A DNA stretch of 51,719 nt from CAYNFR01 sp964396595 (GTDB taxonomy: Bacteria; Bacteroidota; Bacteroidia; Chitinophagales; Saprospiraceae): assembly GCA_964396595.1 (NCBI GenBank), contig CAYNFR010000025.1:1-51719 (forward strand), in the 5' to 3' direction. The translations under genes and the position numbers were made by a program. The notes under the pieces were generated by a model. It was not told the origin of the DNA, did not search any database, and saw only the letters and a list, made by a program, of their open reading frames with translations. Positions 26,201 through 34,075 of this stretch are shown here, piece after piece. Numbering within the stretch: the first letter of the stretch is position 1; the number at the start of each line of letters is the position of its first letter.

Positions 26201-26875
26201 ATGATTGACAAAAAGACATTGAGCTTCATCTCTGATCTGCGAGATAACAACCACAAGATATGGTTTGAACAGAATAAAGATCGATATCTGATGGCAAAGG
26301 AGAACATGAGCTTGTTTCAACATCATATCGAAGCAATGCTCAATGAGCATGACAGAATAGAGAGTAGCAAGCTTTATCGCATTTATCGGGATGTCCGATT
26401 TTCGAAGGATAAGACACCTTATAAGGACTTTATGGATCTTGCCTTTACGAGATTAAAGCCATGGTTACGTGGTGGCTATTATATTCGCATTTCACCCGGT
26501 AATTGTATGCTAGCTTGCGGTTTTTGGAATCCTGAAAGTGCAGATCTAGAATTGATTAGACGAAATATTGAAATGGATGGACGGAGATTTGTAGGTCTTG
26601 TAAGTAGTCCGGAGATTGTTAAGCATTATGGTGTATTACAAGGAGAAGGCCTCAAGACGGCACCGAAAGGATACGAGAAGGATCATCCACAGATAGCATA
26701 CATCAGGAAGAAGCAATTTGTCTTCTTCCGTAATTTTAAGGATAAAGAAGTGACGCAAGCGGATTTTGTCGCTAGTTGCAACGAGAGTTTTCGAGCATTG
26801 AGACCATGGCTAGACTATATGAGTGATATATTGAGTCATAATCTGAATGGAGAGCCTCTGTATTCTACTCAATAG
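26201..26875 (+). CDS. DUF2461 family protein
   Basis: Conserved protein of 224 residues in the DUF2461/TIGR02453 family, of unknown function. Recognised by LSFISDLRDNNHKIWFEQNK (residues 6-25), the strongly conserved YRIYRDVRFSKDKTPYKDF (about 58-76), GGYYIRISPGNCMLACGFWNP, and KTAPKGYEKDHPQIAYIRKKQF followed by FRALRPWLDY. Cytosolic; no signal peptide. Starts 5 nt after the VanX-like dipeptidase stop, so it is in the same operon. Confidence 0.92.
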   Translation: MIDKKTLSFISDLRDNNHKIWFEQNKDRYLMAKENMSLFQHHIEAMLNEHDRIESSKLYRIYRDVRFSKDKTPYKDFMDLAFTRLKPWLRGGYYIRISPGNCMLACGFWNPESADLELIRRNIEMDGRRFVGLVSSPEIVKHYGVLQGEGLKTAPKGYEKDHPQIAYIRKKQFVFFRNFKDKEVTQADFVASCNESFRALRPWLDYMSDILSHNLNGEPLYSTQ

Positions 26876-26903
26876 TTGTGGCCTGACTATGGATCATCCG
26901 GGC

Positions 26904-27401
26904 TCAGTTGTCGACCACCGAGACAATACGTACTTTCTTACTTTCTCGATATATTTTCTCGCGGTTTTTACGCTGCTCCTCTGCTCTTTTGGTGAGTTCC
27001 AAATCGACACCCTTCAGATAGCGATAGTACGATACGACTAAAAATAAGGCCATATCATCAGGGTGACTTACACCCATCTTTTTCAGATGATGTGACAGTC
27101 TTGATCCCTCTTCAAAATTCCAGTTGACGATCATCCACTTACCCAGACCTCGGCTTAATCGCGTGGCTACGATCTCTTCTTCTCCTTGACGGATTTTATT
27201 GCGCGACTCATCAGTGCCAAATCTATCCAGCTCGAGTAGGGCATCAGCTACATCTACCGGAATATATACACCATTAATTTCCTCCTTCATGATATTTATA
27301 GCATACTGTTGCTCGAAGGCGATGGCAAAGCTGTCTACTATCTGCGCCACTATCGACAGAGGTAAGCCTATCACAAAAACAAAAAAAAACGTAGCTTTCA
27401 T
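26904..27401 (-). CDS. Small secreted protein, DUF6794-like
   Basis: Predicted exported protein of 165 residues with a signal peptide (MKATFFFVFVIGLPLSIVAQ). The mature part contains INGVYIPVDVADALLELDRFG, SRGLGKWMIVNWNFEEGSRLSHHLKKMGVSHPDDMALFLVVSYYRYLKG, a pattern I associate with the DUF6794 family (conserved Trp, Gly and HPDDM); the assignment is from memory. The C-terminus is basic and ends in RIVSVVDN. The gene converges on the DUF2461 gene with a 28-nt gap and diverges from the next small membrane protein. Function unknown. Confidence 0.72.
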   Translation of the reverse strand: MKATFFFVFVIGLPLSIVAQIVDSFAIAFEQQYAINIMKEEINGVYIPVDVADALLELDRFGTDESRNKIRQGEEEIVATRLSRGLGKWMIVNWNFEEGSRLSHHLKKMGVSHPDDMALFLVVSYYRYLKGVDLELTKRAEEQRKNREKIYRESKKVRIVSVVDN

Positions 27402-27485
27402 TGGTAGATTAATTCACAGCATTAACAGAATTTATCCCTCCGGAATTGTAAAATACCCATAAATTAACCTAAAATTTAGACAGCT

Positions 27486-27761
27486 GTGCGGTTGAGATTA
27501 GTTGAGATCATTTTGCTTCAGGTCATTTTTTATTCGTTGATCTATCTGTGGAATAGCTATATAGGGTTTTTGTTATGTCTGATTATCGCCTGTATTGCTT
27601 TCGCAATACTGTTGTTGTCATTGATATTTGATGCGCTGGAGAAGAGCAAGATTCCTCGCTCGTACTATTGGTTCATCTTGAGTGCTTCGCTCGTGCCCGC
27701 CCTAGTGGCTATATTTTTCTCTTATTTTCTGGTGGGATCTTTTGATTGGCTTAATGAGTAG
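27486..27761 (+). CDS. Small membrane protein of unknown function
   Basis: Protein of 91 residues, nearly all hydrophobic, with three transmembrane segments: EIILLQVIFYSLIYLW (about 7-22), IGFLLCLIIACIAFAILLLSLI (26-47) and YWFILSASLVPALVAIFFSYFLV (61-83). The charged loop EKSKIPRSYYW and the terminal FDWLNE are consistent with a family of short inner-membrane proteins that I recall from Saprospirales genomes, without assigned function. The start is GTG at 27486; TTG at 27492 is an alternative, and no ATG is available. The lack of an ATG lowers confidence in the start, not in the gene. Confidence 0.65.
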   Translation: MRLRLVEIILLQVIFYSLIYLWNSYIGFLLCLIIACIAFAILLLSLIFDALEKSKIPRSYYWFILSASLVPALVAIFFSYFLVGSFDWLNE

Positions 27762-27915
27762 GGAGGCGCGAAATGTGTTAAATCATTTTCAAAATGGTAT
27801 ATCTCCTGAATAAACAAGTATCATCAATAGATAGCTGACGTTTTTTTATGAGCGTAGTCACTAAGTGATTCGATTTTTGCAAACTGCGACCATCGGGTTT
27901 CATTGTACTCAATGC

Positions 27916-29313
27916 TTAAATATGTATCGCGCGATCCCCAGTTGCAGCTAAAGCTGCTTCCTTGATAGCTTCTGTATATGTCGGGTGTGGATGTGAAATC
28001 CTTGCCATGTCTTCTGCGGACGCTCTGAATTCCATGAGGGCTACGGCTTCCATGATCATATCAGCTGCACGCGCTCCGATCATATGCACGCCTAGAATTT
28101 CATCTGTCTGAGCATCTGCGATAACCTTGACGATTCCTTCGATATCCATACTGGCACGTGCGCGGCCGAGTGCTTTCATTGGGAATTTTCCGACTTTATA
28201 CGCTACGCCTGCTGACTTCAGCTCTTCTTCCGTGGCTCCTACACCGGCGACTTCCGGCCATGTATATACGACACCGGGGATAAGATTGTAGTTGATATGT
28301 GGTTGTTGACCGGCCATGACTTCTGCGACGAATATTCCTTCCTCTTCAGCCTTGTGCGCTAGCATGGCGCCTTTGATCACGTCACCTATTGCGTATATAT
28401 TAGGTACGCTAGTCTGTAGATGATGATTCACTTCGATACGACCGCGGTCATCTGTGGATATACCTGCATTTTCGAGACCGAGATTATCTGTAAATGCTCT
28501 TCGTCCGATCGACACTAGGCAGTAGTCTGCTGTGATGCTTTCTATTTCTTCAGAACCTTTTTTCGAGAAATTTACCGTAGCGCTTTTTTTTGTTGCCTTA
28601 ACATCTTTAACGGCATGGCCGAGTTTAAACTCTACTCCTATTTTTTTGAGAGAGCGCATTAATTCCTTGCTCATATCACCGTCCATACCGGGGATGATTC
28701 TGTCCATGAATTCGATGACGGTGACTTTAGTACCTAGTCGGGCATAGACAGATCCGAGTTCTAGACCGATGACTCCACCGCCGATGACAACCATGCTTTT
28801 AGGCAGTTGGCGTATTTCGAGAGCCTCTGTGGAGGTTATTACGCGTACGCCGTCATAGGCCATGGCCTCGGGTGTAATGGGTTCGGACCCAGTGGCTATT
28901 ACGACATACTTTGTCTGATAATCGGTCGTCTCAGTACCGGTTACAGTAACTGTATTAGCATCCTTAATACTTCCCCAGCCACGAAGGACATCGATTTTAT
29001 TTTTCTTCATCAGATAGTCGATACCGCCGACTGTCTGGTCAACTACGGCTTGCTTACGATCGATCATCTGATTAAGATCAAGTTTTAATCCTGTTACATT
29101 AATACCATGCTCTTTAAATCTTTCTTGGGCTATATGATAGTGTTCTGAGCTGTCCAGAAGGGCTTTGCTCGGTATACAGCCCACGTTAAGGCAAGTACCT
29201 CCGAGGGAGTTTTCTTTCTCGACCATGGCTGTTTTAAAGCCTAATTGTGCACATCTGATAGCGCATACATAACCACCGGGACCCGAGCCGATGACGATTA
29301 CATCGTAAGACAT
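27916..29313 (-). CDS. lpdA: Dihydrolipoyl dehydrogenase (E3)
   Basis: FAD enzyme that reoxidises dihydrolipoamide with NAD in 2-oxoacid dehydrogenase complexes and the glycine cleavage system. Length 465, normal. Seen: FAD-binding IGSGPGG (8-14), redox-active disulfide GGTCLNVGCIPSK (Cys 41 and 46), NAD-binding VVIGGGVIGLELGSVYARLG (about 178-197), SVPNIYAIGDVIKGAMLAHKAEEEG, and the C-terminal active-site HPHPTYTEAIKEAAL with the catalytic His. Last gene of the apparent holB-ricT-lpdA run (12-nt gap to ricT). No E1 or E2 genes are nearby, so it likely serves several complexes. Confidence 0.95.
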   Translation of the reverse strand: MSYDVIVIGSGPGGYVCAIRCAQLGFKTAMVEKENSLGGTCLNVGCIPSKALLDSSEHYHIAQERFKEHGINVTGLKLDLNQMIDRKQAVVDQTVGGIDYLMKKNKIDVLRGWGSIKDANTVTVTGTETTDYQTKYVVIATGSEPITPEAMAYDGVRVITSTEALEIRQLPKSMVVIGGGVIGLELGSVYARLGTKVTVIEFMDRIIPGMDGDMSKELMRSLKKIGVEFKLGHAVKDVKATKKSATVNFSKKGSEEIESITADYCLVSIGRRAFTDNLGLENAGISTDDRGRIEVNHHLQTSVPNIYAIGDVIKGAMLAHKAEEEGIFVAEVMAGQQPHINYNLIPGVVYTWPEVAGVGATEEELKSAGVAYKVGKFPMKALGRARASMDIEGIVKVIADAQTDEILGVHMIGARAADMIMEAVALMEFRASAEDMARISHPHPTYTEAIKEAALAATGDRAIHI

Positions 29314-29325
29314 AGACTAAGCTTT

Positions 29326-30819
29326 TTATGAGTTATTGTTTCTGTTATCTCCATTGCGATTCTTATTGCGACGGAATTTATTCTTCCTGTTTGGCTCGGA
29401 ATCGTTATGACTATCTCGTTCTTCTCTTGGCTGTTGACTTCCTGATGCTTCAATATTTGGCTTACGTTCTTCTCTCGGCCTAGGAGGTCGAGCATCGCGG
29501 ATGTTTCTTGCCGGTCTGTTGTCTCTAGGTGGTCGAAGCGATGTACTCTCTTTGTTTACAGGACGACTATCTGATTCTCCTTGTGGTTTTTCTCTGTGGT
29601 CGCGATCTCGAGCAGATGGTCCTGATGTGGGTCTGTCCTGTCGGCGATTTCTCTCATCATTTCTGCGGTTATCCGGACGACTATTTCGATTTTTGTTCTC
29701 TCGTCGGCGTTTATTTGATTTTGTTTCCGGTGGTAATTCGATCTGACCGGTAACATCTTCAAAATCGATGACCTCTTCTTTCTCTATCCCTATCGTCGCG
29801 TAATCAACAGCGCCTAGTTCTTCCGGAAATATACCTTGACGATTCATCTCTACAACTTCTGCTACACGATCTTTGGGTATGGAGAGGATGGGGCCTCGGC
29901 CTGTATCGATGACTTGGATATAGTACATGATGCCTTTGAAGATATCTGTTTTGATCAGGTCGTAAGAGTTATATTTTGTATTGATGCGATCTGCCTTTTT
30001 CGGAAAGGACTGGATGGCATCGAGGTAAGAATCTAGTTCATAGTTGAGGCAGCATTTTAGACGGCCGCACTGACCTGATAGTTTTGTCTGATTGATTGAA
30101 ATGTTCTGATATCGCGCTGCAGAAGTGCTAACTGATTTAAAATCCGAGAGCCAAGTACTACAGCATAATTCTCTGCCGCAAGGGCCTAGTCCACCTATAC
30201 GAGCGGATTCCTGCCTCGCGCCTATCTGTCTCATTTCAACTTTTACTCTGAACTCGGAAGCGTAATGTCTGACTAGCTCGCGGAAGTCTATTCTTCCCTC
30301 AGCTGTATAATAGAACGTTGCCTTTTTGTTATCTCCTTGAAACTCTACATCACCGAGTTTCATCTCTATGTCTAGCATTCTGCTGATAGCACGTGCTTTG
30401 ACCAATACCCCTTTTTCGCGGCTACGCGCTTCATCGAGTCTTTCCAGATCTCGTTCATTGGCGATGCGGATTATTTTATGCATGACACGATCTTCGCTCA
30501 TGCGTTTTTTGCGCATTTGTAGCCGTACCAGCTCTCCAGAAAGGGAGATTTTACCAATGTCATATCCGGCAGAAGACTCCACTACTACCATATCCCCGGT
30601 GATGGCTCCTGTCTTCTCAGCGTGCATGAAAAAATCTTTCCGCGCACCGTTTTTAAAACTTACCTCTACGAATTGAAACTCATTAGGATCATTGAGCATC
30701 ATTGGCGATAGCCAATCGTAGGTATTCATTTTATTACATTGCCCTGTCGAACAGTGCCCTTTACTTCCGCAGCCTTTTGGGGTACCATTTCCATCTATTG
30801 TACAACCTGAACATCCCAT
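29326..30819 (-). CDS. ricT: RicT (PSP1-domain) iron-sulfur protein with Cys-rich head and disordered basic tail
   Basis: PSP1-domain protein of 497 residues. In Bacillus, RicT (YaaT) with RicA and RicF binds iron-sulfur clusters and tunes RNase Y; in Bacteroidota the partners are usually not evident. The core (about 40-345) shows VEVSFKNGARKDFF, KARAISRMLDIEMKLGDVEFQGDNKKATFYYTAE-type segments, GARQESARIGGLGPCGRELCC and SGQCGRLKCCLNYE with the conserved Cys. Extra features: five Cys in the first 28 residues (positions 3, 6, 17, 23, 28), and from about 365 on a tail dominated by Arg, Asn, Asp, Pro and Ser that looks disordered and possibly RNA-binding. Lies 18 nt after holB, the usual Bacteroidota neighbour. 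Confidence 0.9.
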   Translation of the reverse strand: MGCSGCTIDGNGTPKGCGSKGHCSTGQCNKMNTYDWLSPMMLNDPNEFQFVEVSFKNGARKDFFMHAEKTGAITGDMVVVESSAGYDIGKISLSGELVRLQMRKKRMSEDRVMHKIIRIANERDLERLDEARSREKGVLVKARAISRMLDIEMKLGDVEFQGDNKKATFYYTAEGRIDFRELVRHYASEFRVKVEMRQIGARQESARIGGLGPCGRELCCSTWLSDFKSVSTSAARYQNISINQTKLSGQCGRLKCCLNYELDSYLDAIQSFPKKADRINTKYNSYDLIKTDIFKGIMYYIQVIDTGRGPILSIPKDRVAEVVEMNRQGIFPEELGAVDYATIGIEKEEVIDFEDVTGQIELPPETKSNKRRRENKNRNSRPDNRRNDERNRRQDRPTSGPSARDRDHREKPQGESDSRPVNKESTSLRPPRDNRPARNIRDARPPRPREERKPNIEASGSQQPREERDSHNDSEPNRKNKFRRNKNRNGDNRNNNS

Positions 30820-30837
30820 TCCACAAAGTTAATCTAA

Positions 30838-31986
30838 TTATATGGGATACTTAACGCGAGAATTAAGCAGAGATTCTATCAGAAGACAAGAATTAAATAT
30901 TTGCATCTTGTCATGCAGGTTGCGATTGATACCTGTGATAAGGGAGGCTTTTATGTCATGTAGTTGTGCTATTTGATCCAGTTCAAGACGATCCACAAGT
31001 CCTGCTTTGCGGATGGCCTGAAGCTCTTGATTGGAAAGAATTTTTTGGCTGCTGCCCAATGTTTTTAAATGGACGATCCCTTTAAGTAATTTAATTGCAT
31101 ATCTGAGTAGGTTGATTTTATACACCTTGGATAATGCGGAAAATTCATTAGACCAATTAATGATATTGACAAGATCGTAGTTCGCACAGTATTCCCACCA
31201 GCTGATGATTGATCGAAGATCTTCTTCGTGGTCTGAAGCTATCATTACAAGGGATTCCAAATAATCACCGCCTGTAAAATTAGCGATATGCGCTGCGTTA
31301 TTGGGCGTGAGTCCATGAAGATCTTCAAGATAGCTTCTGAGTTCACTACCTTCTATGGGGTACACGCGAATATGTTGGCATCGTGACAGAATGGTAGGCA
31401 ATATGCTATCCGCATCGATGGTCACGAGGATGAAAAATGTATATGCCGGAGGCTCTTCTATTATTTTGAGCAGTTTGTTAGATTGATCACCGACTAGATG
31501 TGCCATCCAGATCAATTGGATTTTTACTTCTCCACTGAACGCTTGTAAGCTTAATTGTTGCAGTATGCGCTGCACTTCTGCTGCGTTTATATCGGGATTG
31601 GATGATGTTCTGCTGATCTTGATTGTCCAGCTTTCGAGATCAAAATAAGGTTCAGAGAGCAATTGTTCTCTCCATTGTATCATGAAATCTTCGGAAGTAG
31701 TAGCGGCTCTTATTTTACCATCTAGTGTGGTCACCGGAAAAGCCATATGGAGATCAGGATACTGCAATGTATCTATTCGTCGACAGGCGCTACATTCATT
31801 ACAAGGTCCTTCTGCAGAAAAATTGGTACAACAAAGCGCCTTGATAATATTCATGGCTAGAGGCAATGTGCCATAACCAGGTTTGCCACTTATCAGTGTG
31901 GCATGCGGAAATTTGCCCTCAACAATGGTTTTATAAACTGTCTGGAGAGCTTCCTTCTGACCGATAATTTTATTCTGCCAAGTCAT
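30838..31986 (-). CDS. holB: DNA polymerase III delta' subunit (clamp-loader AAA+ protein)
   Basis: Clamp-loader stator subunit, 382 residues. Seen: IIGQKEALQTVYKTIVEGKFPHATLISGKPGYGTLPLA, where the Walker A position (GKPGYGTLP) lacks the Lys-Thr/Ser, as in delta' subunits that do not hydrolyse ATP; the zinc module with CC...CNECSACRRI (about 51-68); PDLHMAFPV; the DNA-binding helix AAEVQRILQQLSLQAF; SNKLLKIIEEPPAYTFFILVT; and the sensor SRC motif ILSRCQHIRVYPI. The C-terminal third is helical (collar region). First gene of holB-ricT-lpdA. A one-mismatch -7 box (TAAGTTTC, 32002-32009) lies 15 nt upstream. Confidence 0.92.
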   Translation of the reverse strand: MTWQNKIIGQKEALQTVYKTIVEGKFPHATLISGKPGYGTLPLAMNIIKALCCTNFSAEGPCNECSACRRIDTLQYPDLHMAFPVTTLDGKIRAATTSEDFMIQWREQLLSEPYFDLESWTIKISRTSSNPDINAAEVQRILQQLSLQAFSGEVKIQLIWMAHLVGDQSNKLLKIIEEPPAYTFFILVTIDADSILPTILSRCQHIRVYPIEGSELRSYLEDLHGLTPNNAAHIANFTGGDYLESLVMIASDHEEDLRSIISWWEYCANYDLVNIINWSNEFSALSKVYKINLLRYAIKLLKGIVHLKTLGSSQKILSNQELQAIRKAGLVDRLELDQIAQLHDIKASLITGINRNLHDKMQIFNSCLLIESLLNSRVKYPI

Positions 31987-32049
31987 GATGCATAGATAGC
32001 CGAAACTTAATTAATATTGGCGCTGTTTGATGGACAAAGATGCACAAAT

Positions 32050-32457
32050 ATGAGAATCGCAATATTCAGGAGGGGACATTTCAATGCCGCACATAGACTA
32101 CATAATCCAAAATGGTCTGATGAAAAGAATAAGGAGGTATTCGGCAAATGTAACAATCCGCATTATCACGGTCACAATTATGAGCTGGAGGTCAAAGTGG
32201 TCGGAGAGGTAGATCAAGAGACCGGTATGGTCATTGATCTTAAATACCTCAAAGATCTGATCTCAGAACATGTAGAGGATAGATTTGACCATAAAAACCT
32301 TAATCTAGAATTACCTGAATTCGAAAAGCTAGCTCCTTCGACAGAAAATTTATGTTATGTTATATGGCAGATCATGAGTGAAAAGCTGGGCTCTGACTAC
32401 GAGGTTACGGTGACACTGTGGGAAACTCCGAGGAATTATGCGCAGTATCCGGCGTAA
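32050..32457 (+). CDS. queD: 6-carboxytetrahydropterin synthase / 6-pyruvoyltetrahydropterin synthase family
   Basis: Zinc enzyme of the PTPS/QueD family, 135 residues from ATG 32050 (a TTG at 32017 would prepend residues that do not fit the family start). It acts on 7,8-dihydroneopterin triphosphate, either in queuosine synthesis (QueD) or tetrahydrobiopterin synthesis (PTPS). Seen: FRRGHFNAAHRL with the first zinc His, FGKCNNPHYHGHNYELEVKVVG with the catalytic Cys and the two further zinc His, MVIDLKYLKDLI, DHKNLN with the catalytic Asp-His, and STENLCYVIW plus VTVTLWETPRNYAQY with the substrate-binding Glu. The Cys before PHYHGHNY supports QueD or the dual-function type. Other queuosine genes are not in the window. 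Confidence 0.9.
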   Translation: MRIAIFRRGHFNAAHRLHNPKWSDEKNKEVFGKCNNPHYHGHNYELEVKVVGEVDQETGMVIDLKYLKDLISEHVEDRFDHKNLNLELPEFEKLAPSTENLCYVIWQIMSEKLGSDYEVTVTLWETPRNYAQYPA

Positions 32458-32466
32458 AGACAATTT

Positions 32467-32580
32467 CGAATTACGGCCGCTTCGCTTAATTACGAATTAC
32501 GGTCGCTTGCGCTCCAATTACGAATTACGGCGCTTTGCTTAATTACGCATTACGGTCGCTTGCGCTCCAATTACGAATTA
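32467..32580. repeat. Tandem repeat of two alternating unit types (A-B-A-B)
   Basis: Four head-to-tail units, each starting CGAATTACGG (or CGCATTACGG) and ending AATTA. Type A: CGAATTACGG-CCGCTTCGCTT-AATTA (32467-32492) and a 25-nt variant (32521-32545). Type B: 28 nt with the core TCGCTTGCGCTCC (32493-32520 and 32546-32573), identical but for one base. A partial unit CGAATTA ends the array (32574-32580). The period of an A+B pair is 53-54 nt. It begins 9 nt after the queD stop and lies between it and the convergent amidase gene. Each B core can fold as a short GGTCGC/GCG hairpin. Not a CRISPR: there are no unique spacers. Confidence 0.85.
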
Positions 32581-32640
32581 CTAAATAGTTGGTCTCAGTA
32601 AGGTGACAGCATAAAGATGAGGCGAACGAGAGTTTAAGCC

Positions 32641-33372
32641 CTAGATGAGTGTCACTTTGGAGGCTTTCAGTGTTCGAAAATCATAGACAAGTAAGGCCTC
32701 TTCATATTGATCTAGGAAGCCTGCACAAGATCCATCAGGTGTCCAGATAGCCGATTTACCTCCGGATATAAAGTTGTCGTTTTGCCCTACATTATTGACC
32801 ATGAGTATATGGACAGAATGCAGATGTGCCTGTTGCCTATAGTAATCATAGGCGCTTTGAAGACTTGATGTCGATTTTGCTACACTTGCGAGATAGATAT
32901 TCGCTCCCTGAGCTAATGATTGAGATAAATGGCTTAATTGAAGACTTTCGTAACATATCGCAGGCGCAATACAATAGTTGCCGGATTTTATGGTAACACT
33001 CCTCTGTCCGGAGCTGAAATAGGGCTCTTCATCTGAATGAAGGAGTTGCTTGCTATAGATTATCAGCTTTTGAAAGGGCTGAAAAATGGCCATGCTGATT
33101 AATATGCTTTTAGATGCACATGTGGGTATGCCCAGGCCTATGACTAAATCAAGTTCATTACTCAATTGTTGAAAAAAGTCGAGATGTGGGTCTTCTTTAT
33201 TCATCGCGAGTGAGGCTGCTAGCGCAGGCTCGTAGGCTGTGAGTGATAATTCGGGAAAGAAGATGAACCTGCATTCATGCTGCACAGCATTGATGATTGC
33301 AGAATGATGCTTCTCTCTATTGATATCTATGCCGCCGGGAGACGAATAAATCTGTGCTAAAGCGATTTTCAT
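32641..33372 (-). CDS. Carbon-nitrogen hydrolase (nitrilase superfamily)
   Basis: Cytosolic amidase-type enzyme of 243 residues. The Glu-Lys-Cys triad is intact: Glu in FIFFPELSLTAYEPA (about 41), Lys in IIYSKQLLHSDEEPYFSSG (about 108), and nucleophile Cys in IAPAICYESLQ (about 139). The second conserved Glu region (HSDEEPYFSSG) is also present. It is shorter than most omega-amidases (about 260-280). Substrate unknown; small amides or carbamoyl compounds are typical. A one-mismatch -7 box (TAGCTTTC on the reverse strand, 33396-33403) lies 23 nt upstream of the ATG. The next gene upstream is the mini T9SS protein, 43 nt away on the same strand. Confidence 0.88.
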   Translation of the reverse strand: MKIALAQIYSSPGGIDINREKHHSAIINAVQHECRFIFFPELSLTAYEPALAASLAMNKEDPHLDFFQQLSNELDLVIGLGIPTCASKSILISMAIFQPFQKLIIYSKQLLHSDEEPYFSSGQRSVTIKSGNYCIAPAICYESLQLSHLSQSLAQGANIYLASVAKSTSSLQSAYDYYRQQAHLHSVHILMVNNVGQNDNFISGGKSAIWTPDGSCAGFLDQYEEALLVYDFRTLKASKVTLI

Positions 33373-33414
33373 CTGTTGTGGACAATCGTCATAACGAAAG
33401 CTATGAAAGGTATC

Positions 33415-33756
33415 TTAAGATTTGCTCAGACGAACGACCTTGATCGGTTGATTCTCCGTGTCCCATATGCGAACTATATATACCCCTTTGTTAAGAGTGG
33501 CTACATTGTAACGATTATCAGGTGTGACTCTGTAATCAAATATGACCTTGCCGAAGATATCAGAGATGGTTACACGCTTTACTTTTGATGTGGTTTCTAC
33601 CTTAAAGTAATCGTCTGTAGGATTAGGGTATATCCTCGCCTCTACTTCTTTATGATTGTATGGACTGATGGAGGTGCTCGACTGGGCAAAAATGTACTGC
33701 TTTCCTCCTGAGAGAAGCCCGATGATAAGCAAGAGACGCAGTACAAAATATTTCAT
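33415..33756 (-). CDS. Miniature T9SS type A sorting-domain protein
   Basis: Exported protein of 113 residues made almost only of a signal peptide (MKYFVLRLLLIIGLLSGGKQYIFAQ) and a C-terminal type A T9SS sorting domain: EARIYPNPTDDYFKVETT, VKRVTISDIFGKVIFD, YNVATLNKGVYIVRIWD and VVRLSKS at the end. Only about 15 residues (SSTSISPYNHKEV) separate the two, so there is no passenger domain. ATG 33756 starts the signal peptide; an ATG at 33813 would add 19 residues of non-signal character, but the exact -7 box at 33826-33833 lies close before it. It may be a secreted decoy, a surface peptide, or the remnant of a larger protein. Confidence 0.8.
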   Translation of the reverse strand: MKYFVLRLLLIIGLLSGGKQYIFAQSSTSISPYNHKEVEARIYPNPTDDYFKVETTSKVKRVTISDIFGKVIFDYRVTPDNRYNVATLNKGVYIVRIWDTENQPIKVVRLSKS

Positions 33757-34075
33757 ATCGTAAAGGTAACGCGTGATATTGTATTGGGTTGGTAAATTTT
33801 TGTTAATAATCATAAATTATCGACCCAAATATAAAGTTTTTTATGAGCAGTAGTATGTAATATTAATAAATTTTATAAACCATATATGATTGAATTTCAA
33901 CAATGTATCATTTATAACTTGTATTAAATTATGATCTGATGTAAATATGACATCTGTATTACCATCAATTTTAAGGGTATACCACGAGAAATGTAATCTT
34001 TATTTAAATATCTCATAATAAGCTTGCCATTCAGAACAATACACTAACTTGTTACATTAATCTTTTACTCGACGG
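33757..34075. other. AT-rich divergent intergenic region
   Basis: About 320 very AT-rich bases between the mini T9SS gene and the FAD oxidoreductase. It holds the box at 33826-33833. An imperfect inverted repeat TGATGT/ACATCT occurs near 33938-33955. No exact TAnnTTTG box was found for the forward gene and no FNR-type TTGAT-N4-ATCAA site was seen. Confidence 0.4.
33826..33833 (-). promoter_or_regulatory. -7 box upstream of the mini T9SS gene
   Basis: Reverse strand reads TATATTTG, an exact TAnnTTTG match. It is 69 nt before the chosen ATG (33756), giving a leader of about 60 nt, or 12 nt before the alternative ATG at 33813. Confidence 0.45.

Noticed and set aside
29501..29762. Long open frames opposite the ricT tail
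   Set aside because: They are caused by the Arg/Asn-rich codon bias of the ricT tail on the other strand; the products are low-complexity and have no start context.
32467..32580. CRISPR-like array
   Set aside because: The units follow each other without unique spacers, and no cas gene is present in the window.
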